This document shows, piece after piece, positions 15,734-24,122 of a stretch of 39,777 nt of DNA. The position numbers and the translations under genes are program-made. The notes below the pieces were generated by a model. That model saw only the letters and a list, made by a program, of their open reading frames with translations, was not told where the DNA came from and did not search any database. Each line of letters starts with the position of its first letter. The stretch's first letter is position 1. The stretch covers positions 1-39,777 of the forward strand of contig DASWMK010000050.1 of assembly GCA_036399815.1 (NCBI GenBank), in the 5' to 3' direction. Origin of the DNA: Acidimicrobiales bacterium (GTDB lineage: Bacteria > Actinomycetota > Acidimicrobiia > Acidimicrobiales > DASWMK01).

Positions 15734-15876
15734 GCGCGGGGACTCCTGAGGGAGGGAGCCGGGCGGGGGAAGCACCGGGGGAAGCGCCGGCGTGGTGCGA
15801 GACGTCGTTCATGTCATTTCGTTGCTTCTCAGTGTGGAGCACGCCCATCGGCCGCGTCAAGGCGCAGACTGTCGGG

Positions 15877-16665
15877 ATGGTGACCGACGACCTCGACGAG
15901 GTGCGCCGCTGGATCGACCTCGCCGACCGGGTCGTGGTGCTGACCGGGGCCGGGATCTCGACCGACTCCGGCATCCCCGACTTCCGGGGGCCCAACGGCG
16001 TGTGGACGAGGAACCCGGCCGCCGAGAAGACCGCCACCCTGTCGCACTACCTGGCCGACCCCGACGTCCGCCGCCAGGCCTGGCAGAACCGCCTCCACTC
16101 GCCGGCGTGGACGGCCGAGCCCAACGCCGGGCACCTCGCCCTCGTCGCCCTCGAGCGCCGGGGAAAGCTCCACGCCCTCCTCACCCAGAACATCGACGGC
16201 CTCCACCAGAAGGCCGGCAACGACCCCGGCCTCGTCGTCGAGCTGCACGGCACCATCCGCGAGGTGGTGTGCATGGACTGCGGGGAGCAGGCGCCGATGC
16301 AGCGGGCCCTCGACCGGGTGCGGGCCGGCGAGGCCGACCCGCCCTGCCGGACCTGCGGCGGCATCCTCAAGTCGGCGACGATCTCGTTCGGCCAGGCCCT
16401 CGTCCCCTCGGTGATCGAGCGGGCCCAGCGGGCGGCGGCCGAGTGCGACCTGCTGCTGGCCGTCGGCTCGACCCTGTCCGTGTGGCCGGCCGCCGGCGTC
16501 GTCCCGAGGGCCAAGCAGGCCGGCGCCAGGGTCGTCATCGTGAACGCCGGGCCGACCGACATGGACGGGCTGGCGGACGCCGTCCTCCGGGGCTCGATCG
16601 GCGGCGTCCTGCCGGCGATCGTCGGCGCGCCGGCCGACGCCGCGGCGGAATACCCGACCGACTGA
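15877..16665 (+). CDS. cobB: Sir2-family NAD-dependent protein deacylase
   Basis: Sirtuins remove acyl groups from lysines and consume NAD+. The 262-residue protein carries GAGISTDSGIPDFRG (about 24-38), TQNIDGLHQ, the catalytic His at about 124 (ELHG) and a zinc ribbon with C132, C135, C157 and C160. These are all the family's key residues. ATG 15877 gives an N-terminus beginning MVTDDLDEV, just ahead of the Rossmann domain. An in-frame ATG 15811 would add 22 residues without similarity to the family. A weak CAGACT sits 6 nt before 15877. In actinobacteria such enzymes often control acyl-CoA synthetases, but no such target is adjacent. Confidence 0.94.
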   Translation: MVTDDLDEVRRWIDLADRVVVLTGAGISTDSGIPDFRGPNGVWTRNPAAEKTATLSHYLADPDVRRQAWQNRLHSPAWTAEPNAGHLALVALERRGKLHALLTQNIDGLHQKAGNDPGLVVELHGTIREVVCMDCGEQAPMQRALDRVRAGEADPPCRTCGGILKSATISFGQALVPSVIERAQRAAAECDLLLAVGSTLSVWPAAGVVPRAKQAGARVVIVNAGPTDMDGLADAVLRGSIGGVLPAIVGAPADAAAEYPTD

Positions 16666-16666
16666 G

Positions 16667-16672
16667 TAGTGT
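16667..16672 (+). promoter_or_regulatory. -10 element for the rhodanese-E1 gene
   Basis: TAGTGT begins 2 bp after the sirtuin stop and lies 10 nt before ATG 16683. It would give a separate, nearly leaderless transcript. Confidence 0.4.
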
Positions 16673-16682
16673 TTCTCGGCAT

Positions 16683-17858
16683 ATGGCCAGCTTCCGGGAC
16701 CTGCTCGCCCAGACGAAGGCGGAGATCCGCGAGGTGACGACCGCCGAGGCGGCCGACGCCCGGTCCCGCCCCGGCACCGTCTTCCTCGACGTCCGCGAGC
16801 CCGACGAGCACGCCCAGGGCGCCATCCCCGGCGCCGTGCACATCCCGAGGGGCACGCTCGAGACCAGCATCGAGAACCGGGTGGTCGACCACGACGCCCC
16901 GATCGTCGTGTTCTGCGCCGGCGGCACCCGCTCGGCCTTCGCGGCGAAGACCCTCGCCGAGCTGGGCTACCGCGACGTCGTCTCCATGGTGGGCGGCTTC
17001 AACCGCTGGAAGGACGAGGGCCGCGACTGGTCCGTCCCCCGCACCCTCACCCCCGAGCAGCAGCGCCGCTACTCCCGGCACCTCCTGCTCCCCGAGGTGG
17101 GCGTCGAGGGCCAGCAGAAGCTGCTCGAGAGCCGGGTCCTCCTGCTCGGCGCCGGCGGCCTCGGCTCCCCCGCCGCCCTCTACCTGGCCGCGGCCGGCGT
17201 GGGCACCATCGGCATCGTCGACATGGACGTGGTCGACGACTCGAACCTCCAGCGCCAGATCCTCCACAACATGGAGCGGCTGGGCGAGCGCAAGGTCGAC
17301 TCGGCGAAGAAGACCCTGACGGCGCTGAACCCCGACGTGGACGTGGTCGCCTACGACGTCCGCCTCGGCGCCGACAACGTGCTCGACGTCATCGGCGGCT
17401 ACGACGTCGTGATCGACGGGGCCGACAACTTCCCGAGCCGGTACCTGCTGAACGACGCCTCGCTCAAGGCCGGCGTGCCCGTCGTCCACGGCTCGATCTT
17501 CCGCTTCGAGGGGCAGGCGACGGTCTTCGCCCCCCACGACGGCCCCTGCTACCGCTGCATGATCCCCGAGCCGCCGCCGGCCGAGCTGGCCCCGTCGTGC
17601 GCCGAGGCCGGGGTGCTCGGCGTGCTGCCCGGCATCGTCGGCTCCATCCAGGCCCTCGAGGCCATCAAGCTGCTGCTCGGCCTGGGGGACAGCCTGGTCG
17701 GCCGCCTCCTCGCCTACGACGCGCTGGAGCAGTCGTTCCGCACCTACCGGGTCAACCGGGACCCGGCCTGCCCGGCCTGCTCGGTCCCGCCCGAGCAGCT
17801 GGTGATCGCCGAGTACGACGAGCTCTGCATGCCGCACCCCCTCCAGCCCCCCTCGTAG
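16683..17858 (+). CDS. Rhodanese-MoeB/ThiF fusion, sulfur carrier activating enzyme
   Basis: The protein (391 residues) joins a rhodanese domain (about 1-115) to an E1-like adenylyltransferase domain (about 120-391). The E1 part would adenylate the C-terminal glycine of a ubiquitin-like sulfur carrier (MoaD, ThiS or CysO type), and the rhodanese would supply persulfide sulfur. The rhodanese loop is CAGGTRS with catalytic C78. The E1 domain has the nucleotide motif GAGGLGSPAALYLAAAGVG, DSNLQRQ, and zinc cysteines in CYRCM and CPAC. Actinobacterial MoeZ carries its rhodanese at the C-terminus, so the order here is reversed. ATG 16683 begins directly at the rhodanese domain. It could serve molybdopterin, thiamine or cysteine synthesis; no carrier gene is adjacent. 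Confidence 0.9.
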   Translation: MASFRDLLAQTKAEIREVTTAEAADARSRPGTVFLDVREPDEHAQGAIPGAVHIPRGTLETSIENRVVDHDAPIVVFCAGGTRSAFAAKTLAELGYRDVVSMVGGFNRWKDEGRDWSVPRTLTPEQQRRYSRHLLLPEVGVEGQQKLLESRVLLLGAGGLGSPAALYLAAAGVGTIGIVDMDVVDDSNLQRQILHNMERLGERKVDSAKKTLTALNPDVDVVAYDVRLGADNVLDVIGGYDVVIDGADNFPSRYLLNDASLKAGVPVVHGSIFRFEGQATVFAPHDGPCYRCMIPEPPPAELAPSCAEAGVLGVLPGIVGSIQALEAIKLLLGLGDSLVGRLLAYDALEQSFRTYRVNRDPACPACSVPPEQLVIAEYDELCMPHPLQPPS

Positions 17859-17861
17859 GCT
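17856..17861 (+). promoter_or_regulatory. -10 element for the glycan operon
   Basis: TAGGCT overlaps the stop codon of the preceding gene and lies 8 nt before GTG 17870, the first gene of a four-gene overlapping operon. Confidence 0.45.
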
Positions 17862-17869
17862 GGTCGGCC

Positions 17870-19084
17870 GTGCCCGGGCCGAGCATCCTCATCGTCAACC
17901 AGCACGGGGAGAACCGGGGCGACGAGGCCGCGCTGCGGGCCATGCTCCACGGGTTCAGGGAGCGCCTCGTCGACCCCCACTTCACCGTCCTGCTCGAGGT
18001 GCGGGACCGGCAGCTCCCCCTCGACCTCGGCGACGACGTCGAGGTCCTCCACGAGCTCGACCTGCTGCCCGGCGCCGCCGGCCTCGCCCTGCTGGCCCTC
18101 GGCCTGCGGGTGCGGCGGCTGCTGCCGGGGACGGCCGGGCGGCTGGCCGACGCTTACGAGCGGGCCGACCTCGTCGTGTCCGCCCCCGGCGGCCCCTACT
18201 TCGGCGACGGCTACTGGCGCAACGAGCCGGTCCACTGGTTCCTCGCCTGGCTCGGGGTGCGGCGGCGGAAGCCGGTCTTCTACTACGCCCCGTCGGCCGG
18301 GCCCTTCCGGCTGCGCCTGCTCAACCCGGTCAGGCGGGCGCTCTTCCGCCGCCTGGCCCGCCCGCTCGCCGTCCGGGAGGAGCGGTCGGCCGTCCACCTG
18401 CGGGAGCTGCTCGGCCCGGCCGCGCCCGTCGAGGTGACGGCGGACAGCGCCCTCCAGCGCCGCCTGCCGCCGGCGCCGAGGGAGGACGGGGACGACCGCT
18501 TCGTCGTCGCCGTCTCCGCCCTGCGCTGGCGCTGGCCCGGCCACCCCGACCCGGACGGGGCCCAGGCCGCCTACGACGCCGCCGTCGTGGCCGGCCTGGC
18601 CCACCTCGCCGACCGCCGGCCCGACGCCCACCTCCGCTTCTTCCCCCAGCTCTACGGCGCCCGCCACTCGGACGTGCCCTACCTCCGCTCGCTGGCCGAG
18701 CGCCTGCCCGCCGGCACCAGCTGGGAGGTCGTCGACCCCGGCCTCGACAGCGACGGCCAGCAGCGCCTGCTCGGCGCGAGCGACCTGGTGCTGGCCGGCC
18801 GCTACCACCCGCAGGTCTTCGCCGTCGCCGCCGGCGTCCCGGGGGTGTGCGTGGCCTACGAGCACAAGGCCAGGGGGCTCATGGAGGCGGTCGGGCTGGG
18901 CGACCTCGTGATCGACGCGGCCACCGTCACCCCCGCCGGGCTGGCCAAGGCGTTCGACCGGGTGCTGGACGAGCGCGACGCCATCGCCGCCCGCCTCCGC
19001 GAGGCGGCCGCCCACCTCGAGCGCCGGTCGGCGCGGACGACGACGATGGCCGTCGCCGCCATGCGCGCCGGGGGCCGCCGGTGA
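17870..19084 (+). CDS. Polysaccharide pyruvyl transferase family protein
   Basis: Members of this family transfer a pyruvate ketal from phosphoenolpyruvate to sugars of surface polymers. The 404-residue protein begins with a Rossmann-like GPSILIVNQHGENRGDEA, typical of the family's N-terminal lobe. It contains APGGPYFGDGYWRNEPVHWF and YYAPSAGPF. The second lobe ends with the LVLAGRYHPQVFAVAAGVP motif, matching the conserved RxH phosphate-binding region. GTG 17870 fits the operon -10 box. It overlaps the next gene by 4 bp (GTGA). The acceptor is unknown; the asparagine-synthetase-like and flippase genes suggest a lipid-linked glycan. Confidence 0.85.
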   Translation: MPGPSILIVNQHGENRGDEAALRAMLHGFRERLVDPHFTVLLEVRDRQLPLDLGDDVEVLHELDLLPGAAGLALLALGLRVRRLLPGTAGRLADAYERADLVVSAPGGPYFGDGYWRNEPVHWFLAWLGVRRRKPVFYYAPSAGPFRLRLLNPVRRALFRRLARPLAVREERSAVHLRELLGPAAPVEVTADSALQRRLPPAPREDGDDRFVVAVSALRWRWPGHPDPDGAQAAYDAAVVAGLAHLADRRPDAHLRFFPQLYGARHSDVPYLRSLAERLPAGTSWEVVDPGLDSDGQQRLLGASDLVLAGRYHPQVFAVAAGVPGVCVAYEHKARGLMEAVGLGDLVIDAATVTPAGLAKAFDRVLDERDAIAARLREAAAHLERRSARTTTMAVAAMRAGGRR

Positions 19085-20952
19085 ACCTGCTGCTCGCCGC
19101 CGTCGGGCGCCCGCCGGCGGAGGTCGACGCCATGGTCGACGCCGTCGTCGCCACCTACGGCGTCGGGCGGGACGCGGTCGCCCTGCTCGGCGACCCGGCC
19201 GGCGCCGCCCGCCTCGGCGTGCTGTCCGACGGCGGCGGCGTGCTCGGGCGGGCCGGCGACGGCAGCGTGGCCCTCGCCGCCGTCGGCTCCTTCGCCCGCT
19301 CGTGGCCGGCCGGCGACGGCGGTCGCCCCACTGGCGACCCCGACCGGGCGGCGGCCTGGCTGCTCGACCGCTACCGCACCCATGGGGACGCCTTCCTCGA
19401 CGGCGTGCCGGGCGAGTGGGCGGTGGTCGTGGTGGACAGCGGCGCCGGCCGCCTGCACGCGGCCACGAGCGCCAACCAGTTCCACCGCCTGTTCGTGGCC
19501 GACCGGGGCGACGGCGTCGTGCTGTCCACCCAGCTGGTGGTGGCCGGCGCCGCGCTGGGCGAGGACCTGCGGGTCGACCGCTCCTACGAGGACTTCCTGC
19601 TCGGCTGGGAGTTCCTCCCCGACGGCCGCACCGTCTACCGGGGCGTCCGCACCCTGCCGGGCGGGGCCCTCCACTCCTGGCCCGGCGCCTCCCGGCCGAT
19701 CGCCCCGCCGGCCGAGGCGTGGGACGGCCCCGTGCCGGCCACCGAGGCGGAGGCCGTCGACGCCCTCTACACGGTGTTCATGGACACGCTGGCCGAGCAG
19801 GCCGGCGTCGAGCAGGACCAGGCCGTGCTCCTCGGCGGGTTCGACTCGGCCCTCGTGGCCGCCGGCCTCCACCGCCTCGGGCGCCGGGTCACGACGTTCA
19901 CGTTCCACTTCGAGGACCCGACCTACAACCAGCGCAACACCGACGTGCTGGCCCGCCACCTCGGCAGCACCCACGTCGACGTCCCGATCACCGCGGAGGT
20001 GATCGGCGAGGGGCTGGCCCGGTACTCGGCGGTGTTCAACCAGCCCGGCCACCAGCCCCACTACCAGCTGCACACGGTGGCGGCGTGCGCGGAGGCCCGG
20101 CGCCGCGGGTTCGTCCACGCGCTGACCGGCGACGGCTGCGACAACGTGTTCCTCGGCTACCCGACCGTCCACCGCCGGGCCACGTTCGCCCAGCGCCTCG
20201 GCCGGGTGCCGGCGCCCGTGCTGTCCGCCGCGCTGCGGGCGGCGTCGCCCCGGGTCGTGGAGGACCGGCTCGGCCACGTGTGGCGGATGGGCTACGGGCT
20301 GGTCGAGAACCTCCGGCGCCCCTGGCCGACGCGGGGCCACCTCGGGCCGCGCGTCGTCAACGACCTGTCGCTCCGGCGGCTGCGGGTGGGCGCCCCGCCG
20401 CCCCAGGCCGAGCCGGTCGACGCCGTCCTCGACCGCCTCGCCGCCGGCCTCGACGACGTCGACCCCTACCGCCTCGCCTTCCGGGGCAAGGGCCTGTCCG
20501 GGCAGAGCAAGACGAAGGTCGAGGGCGCGTCGGCGTGGACCGGGGTCGCGATGAGCTCGCCCTACCTGCACGGCCGGGTGAAGTCCTTCGCCACGGCCCT
20601 GCCGGTGGCGCTGCTGCGGCCGGGGGAGGGCACGGCGGCGGCGACCGGGAAGTACGTGCTGATGCGGATGGCCGAGGAGAAGGGCCTGCTGCCGGCCGAG
20701 ATCGTCCACCAGCCGAAGCAGTCGCCCGTCGACTCGCCCGTCGACCGCTGGTACGCCGGGCCGCTGCGGGACGACGTGCTGGCGCTGCTCGACGGCCTGC
20801 CCTTCGCCTGGGACCGCCGCTACGTCGAGGGCCTGCTGCGGCGGCGGTGGGCCGAGGACGTGTACCGGGAGAAGGTGTCGATCGGCCACTACGCCGACCA
20901 CGTCGTCGGCATCCTGGCCTCGTACGCCAGCTTCACCGCCCGGGCGGGGTGA
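19081..20952 (+). CDS. Asparagine-synthetase-like protein with degenerate glutaminase domain
   Basis: The protein has 623 residues and the architecture of class II glutamine amidotransferase asparagine synthetases. An Ntn-type N-terminal domain (about 1-225) precedes an ATP-PPase synthetase domain (about 230-623). The N-terminus reads MNLLLAA, so the nucleophilic Cys2 of active glutaminase domains is absent and glutamine cannot be the nitrogen donor in the usual way. The PP-loop reads LLGGFDSAL (251-259); the family's SGGxDS has lost its first Ser but keeps GG, Asp and Ser. Later segments such as ALTGDGCDNVFLGYP match the family. It overlaps the genes before and after by 4 bp (GTGA both times). 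A role in amide formation or another adenylation-driven ligation on a glycan is likely; making asparagine is less likely. Confidence 0.85.
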   Translation: MNLLLAAVGRPPAEVDAMVDAVVATYGVGRDAVALLGDPAGAARLGVLSDGGGVLGRAGDGSVALAAVGSFARSWPAGDGGRPTGDPDRAAAWLLDRYRTHGDAFLDGVPGEWAVVVVDSGAGRLHAATSANQFHRLFVADRGDGVVLSTQLVVAGAALGEDLRVDRSYEDFLLGWEFLPDGRTVYRGVRTLPGGALHSWPGASRPIAPPAEAWDGPVPATEAEAVDALYTVFMDTLAEQAGVEQDQAVLLGGFDSALVAAGLHRLGRRVTTFTFHFEDPTYNQRNTDVLARHLGSTHVDVPITAEVIGEGLARYSAVFNQPGHQPHYQLHTVAACAEARRRGFVHALTGDGCDNVFLGYPTVHRRATFAQRLGRVPAPVLSAALRAASPRVVEDRLGHVWRMGYGLVENLRRPWPTRGHLGPRVVNDLSLRRLRVGAPPPQAEPVDAVLDRLAAGLDDVDPYRLAFRGKGLSGQSKTKVEGASAWTGVAMSSPYLHGRVKSFATALPVALLRPGEGTAAATGKYVLMRMAEEKGLLPAEIVHQPKQSPVDSPVDRWYAGPLRDDVLALLDGLPFAWDRRYVEGLLRRRWAEDVYREKVSIGHYADHVVGILASYASFTARAG

Positions 20953-22274
20953 CCGCCCCGCTGCTCGGGCGGCTGGCCAGGGGCGGCCTGCTCGTCGTCG
21001 CCATCCGGGCCGCCGGCATCGCCCTCACCCTGGCCAGCCAGGTCGTCCTCGCCCGGGTGATGGGCACCGACGGCTACGGCGCCTACGCCTACCTGTTCTC
21101 GCTGCTGTCGCTGTTCGTGATCCCGGCCAAGCTCGGGTCGGACATCGCCGGGGTGCGGTTCGTCAGCGAGTACCGGGTGGGCGACGAGCGCCACCTGCTC
21201 GGGCCGTACGTGCGCTGGACGGTGCGGTCGATCCTCGCCGCCTCGGCCGTCGCCGCCGTCGCCTGGGTGGTGGTGCTGCTGGCCGGCGCGCTGCGGCCCG
21301 AGGGCGTGTCGACGGCGGCCCAGCTGCTGGCCGTGGCGGCCGTGCCGTTCTTCGCCGTCGTCCGCTTCGCCGAGGGCGCGCTGCGGGGCGACGAGCGCTA
21401 CACGATCGCGTTCGCGCCGTTCGCCGTCGGGCTGCCGGCGCTGCTCATCGCCGCCGCCGTCGGGCTCGACGCGGCGACGGACGGCCGCCCGTCAGTGGCC
21501 GCGGTCCTCGCCGCCCAGCTGGCCGCGTTCGCCGTGATCGCCGCCGTCCAGGGGGTGGCGCTCGCCCGGCTGGCCCGGTCGCAGGGCGGCGCCGCCGCCG
21601 GCGCCGTCGACCGGTCGAGGCGGCGGGCCTGGCTGCGGTCGACGGTCCTGCTCGGGCTGTACTCGGCGTTCACCCTGGTCCTCGGCCAGCTCGACGTGGT
21701 GACGGTCGGGGCGCTGGTGGGCACGAGGCGGGCCGGCCAGTACGCGGCCGCGTGGCGGATCGCCAGCCTGATCAGCGGGTTCCTGATCGCGCTCAACCTG
21801 GTGCTGGCGCCCACCGTCGCCCGGCTGTGGGTGGCGCGGGACCTGGCCAGGATGCAGCGGCTGCTCGACGTCGGCGTCGCCGGCGTGGTGGCCGCCTCGA
21901 TGGCGGCGTCGGGGGTGATCGTGGTGCTCCGGGAGCCGCTCCTGCGGGCCTTCGGCGACGGGTTCACGCCGGCCGCCGGCGTGCTCGTCGTGCTGTGCGT
22001 GGCCCAGGTGGCGAACGCCGTCGGCGGGCCGGTGGGCTTGCTGCTGAACATGACCGGCCACGAGCGGGACAGCACGTGGGTGCTCGGCGTGACCGCCGCG
22101 CTCAACCTGGCCGTGAACATCGTGCTGGTCCTCCGCTACGGGATGATCGGCGCGGCCTGGGGCACGGCCGCCTGCACCGTCGTGTGGAACGCCGGTCTCG
22201 CCTGGTTCGTCCGCCGCCGCCTCGGCCTCGTCCCCCTCGCCGGCCTGGCTCGCCGCCTATCGTTCCGGGCGTGA
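20949..22274 (+). CDS. Wzx-like flippase (polysaccharide transport family)
   Basis: This 441-residue membrane protein of the MOP superfamily has about 12-14 hydrophobic segments along its whole length. It would flip lipid-linked glycans across the cytoplasmic membrane. The first helix region reads RAAGIALTLASQVVLARVMG, followed by GYGAYAYLFSLLSL, which is the normal start for Wzx/MATE-like flippases. GTG 20949 overlaps the upstream stop (GTGA), and its own TGA overlaps the ATG of the LapA gene. Coupling with the pyruvyl transferase and asparagine-synthetase-like genes suggests it exports the product they modify. Confidence 0.9.
   Translation: MTAPLLGRLARGGLLVVAIRAAGIALTLASQVVLARVMGTDGYGAYAYLFSLLSLFVIPAKLGSDIAGVRFVSEYRVGDERHLLGPYVRWTVRSILAASAVAAVAWVVVLLAGALRPEGVSTAAQLLAVAAVPFFAVVRFAEGALRGDERYTIAFAPFAVGLPALLIAAAVGLDAATDGRPSVAAVLAAQLAAFAVIAAVQGVALARLARSQGGAAAGAVDRSRRRAWLRSTVLLGLYSAFTLVLGQLDVVTVGALVGTRRAGQYAAAWRIASLISGFLIALNLVLAPTVARLWVARDLARMQRLLDVGVAGVVAASMAASGVIVVLREPLLRAFGDGFTPAAGVLVVLCVAQVANAVGGPVGLLLNMTGHERDSTWVLGVTAALNLAVNIVLVLRYGMIGAAWGTAACTVVWNAGLAWFVRRRLGLVPLAGLARRLSFRA
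22258..22263 (+). promoter_or_regulatory. -10-like hexamer before the LapA gene
   Basis: TATCGT lies 7 nt before GTG 22271 and 10 nt before ATG 22274. It could add an internal leaderless transcript for the last gene of the operon. Confidence 0.35.
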
Positions 22275-22519
22275 TGCCGGGTCGGGACGAGGCGGAGGGC
22301 CCCACCCGACGGCGCGGGATCACGCTCGGCGCCCGCGAGGTCGTCGCCCTCCTCGTCGTCGTGCTGGCCGGCGTGTTCATCTTCCAGAACACGCGCCGGG
22401 TGCGGATCGACGTCCTGTGGGCCGACTTCGAGGTCCGCGTGTGGCTGGCGCTGCTCGCCGCGTTCCTGCTCGGCGCGGCCGTCGGCGTGCTCGCCACCCG
22501 GGTCTCCCGGCGCCTCTAG
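22274..22519 (+). CDS. LapA-domain small membrane protein
   Basis: This 81-residue protein has two transmembrane helices. A charged N-terminus (about 1-20) is followed by EVVALLVVVLAGVFIFQNTRRVRID, the hallmark of the LapA (DUF1049) family, whose first helix is followed by a QN turn. A second helix follows (LALLAAFLLGAAVGVLATR). E. coli LapA and LapB control LPS assembly, but actinobacterial members have no known role. ATG 22274 overlaps the flippase stop; GTG 22271 is in frame and equally possible. Confidence 0.85.
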   Translation: MPGRDEAEGPTRRRGITLGAREVVALLVVVLAGVFIFQNTRRVRIDVLWADFEVRVWLALLAAFLLGAAVGVLATRVSRRL

Positions 22520-22534
22520 CCCGGGCGGGCCCGC

Positions 22535-23326
22535 TCAGGCGTCGTCGCCGGCGCCGGCTCGGCCGTGCTTCCAGTAGCCCCTGATCCAGGTGTCGGCGCG
22601 GGGGATGCCGCGGTCGTCGAGGAGGTGGCGGCGGAGGCGCTGGACGGCGGCGGCCTCGCCGGCGGCCCAGACCTTCGTCCCCGGCTCGACCTCGGCCGCG
22701 GCCACGGCGGCGACCAGCGCCTCGCCGGGCGGTGCGCCGGGTGGCAGGTCGTGCCAGGCCACCGTCGCCGCCGGGTGGGGCGGGAGGGGCAGGCGGGCGT
22801 CGGGGCGGGCGACCTCGACGACGACCCGCACGGCCGCGTCCCGGGGCAGGGCCTCGAGGAGCTGGCCGATGGCCGGGATCGCCGTCTCGTCGCCGGCGAG
22901 GAGGAAGGCCGTCGCGGCCGGGTCGAGCGGGTAGCCCCGGCCCGGGCCCGAGACGGCCGCCTCGTCGCCCGGCTCGGCCCCGGCGGCCCACGACGACGCC
23001 GCCCCGCCCTCGTGGAGCACGACGTCGACGTCCAGCTCCGGCCCGGACGGGTCCAGGCGCCGGGGGGTGAGCGTGCGGATCACCGGCCGGCGGCCGTCGG
23101 GCAGGAGGAACTCGTTGCCGTTCCACTCGGGCACCACCAGGCCGCCGGCGCCCGGCGACGCCAGCAGCACCCGCACGCTGGCCGCCGGCTGGTCGATCAC
23201 GAGGCCGGCGAGCTCCGGCCCGGCCAGGGTCACCCGCACCATGCGGGGCGACAGCTGCGCCGTGCCGCGCACCGTCACCCGGCGGAAGGGCGGCGGCTGC
23301 CGGCGGGCGCGGATGGCGGCGGTCAC
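22535..23326 (-). CDS. Siderophore-interacting-protein family flavoprotein
   Basis: The SIP/ViuB family are FAD-dependent ferric reductases that release iron from siderophores. The 263-residue protein has an N-terminal FAD-binding barrel. Its FAD motif, RTLTPRRLD, resembles the family's RxYTxR with Leu in place of Tyr. The NAD(P)H-like domain contains LLAGDETAIPAI, and the C-terminal IRGYWKHGRAG is typical of SIPs. GTG 23326 overlaps the methyltransferase stop by 4 bp. No siderophore synthesis or uptake gene is present, so the substrate is open. Confidence 0.88.
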   Translation of the reverse strand: MTAAIRARRQPPPFRRVTVRGTAQLSPRMVRVTLAGPELAGLVIDQPAASVRVLLASPGAGGLVVPEWNGNEFLLPDGRRPVIRTLTPRRLDPSGPELDVDVVLHEGGAASSWAAGAEPGDEAAVSGPGRGYPLDPAATAFLLAGDETAIPAIGQLLEALPRDAAVRVVVEVARPDARLPLPPHPAATVAWHDLPPGAPPGEALVAAVAAAEVEPGTKVWAAGEAAAVQRLRRHLLDDRGIPRADTWIRGYWKHGRAGAGDDA

Positions 23327-24093
23327 GACCGGCGAAGCACCCACAGGCCGGTCTGCAGCTTCCCGAGCACGAGGTAGGCGGCCCACTGCGAGAAGGCGAC
23401 GGCCTGCTCGTAGGCCCGCTCGCCGGCGAGGGCGGCGAACCGGTCCCGTCCCCGGCGCAGGCGGGCGAGGGTGAGGAGGCTGGCGACCGTGCGCCCGCCG
23501 CCGTGCTCGAGGTCGTGCTCGGCCCACTCGGGGCTGACCTCCTCGAAGGACTCGACGGCCAGGCCGCTCGCCCCGATGGCCGCCTCGACGCAGGCCCGGT
23601 CGGCGCCGGCCGGGGACAGCGCCAGCGCCGAGAACAGCCGGGCCCGCTCGGCCGGCTCCAGCGCCTCGGTCGCCCACGCCGTGTACAGGAGGACGGCGCC
23701 CCCCGGCCGCAGCACCCTCGCCATCTCGGCCACCGTCGCGGCGGGGTCGGGCACCAGCTCCAGCGTGTCCCGGCACCACACGAGCGCGAACGCGCCGGCC
23801 GGGAACGGCAGGGCGGCGACGTCGGCGACGGCGGCGGTCCGCACGCCGGACAGGTTGCCCCGCACGAGGTCGACGCCGAGCACCAAGCGCCCGAGCCGCT
23901 CGGCCAGCGTCCTGGCGTGGGCGCCGTCGCGGCAGCCGGCATCGAGGACGGGCCCGTCGCCGGGCAGGGCCAGCCCGGCGGCCACGTCGAACAGCATCGA
24001 CGGCGGGCGGGGACCGAGGCTGCGGCCGAGCGCCTCGTCCAGCGCCTGCCAGCGGGCCGAGCGGTCGAACAGCTCGTCCATCGGCCCGGTCAT
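23323..24093 (-). CDS. Class I SAM-dependent methyltransferase
   Basis: The 256-residue protein has a Rossmann methyltransferase fold. Motif I is VLDAGCRDGAHA (about 49-60) and the acidic end of strand 2 is LGVDLVRGN. Later motifs are ALVWCRDTLELVPDP and RVLRPGGAVLLYT, as in UbiE/Methyltransf_11-type enzymes. ATG 24093 is the longest start and has CAACCT 6 nt upstream; ATG 24081 (MDELFDR) is an alternative. It overlaps the SIP-like gene by 4 bp, so the two are coupled. The acceptor is unknown. Confidence 0.85.
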   Translation of the reverse strand: MTGPMDELFDRSARWQALDEALGRSLGPRPPSMLFDVAAGLALPGDGPVLDAGCRDGAHARTLAERLGRLVLGVDLVRGNLSGVRTAAVADVAALPFPAGAFALVWCRDTLELVPDPAATVAEMARVLRPGGAVLLYTAWATEALEPAERARLFSALALSPAGADRACVEAAIGASGLAVESFEEVSPEWAEHDLEHGGGRTVASLLTLARLRRGRDRFAALAGERAYEQAVAFSQWAAYLVLGKLQTGLWVLRRS

Positions 24094-24122
24094 CGCCCCA
24101 GGTTGGCACCGGCCCGGCCACG

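Noticed and set aside
15811-15876. Upstream ATG of the sirtuin gene adding 22 residues
   Set aside because: The added segment (begins MSFRCFSVW) does not resemble sirtuin N-termini and lies in the AT-rich intergenic region; ATG 15877 fits the domain boundary.
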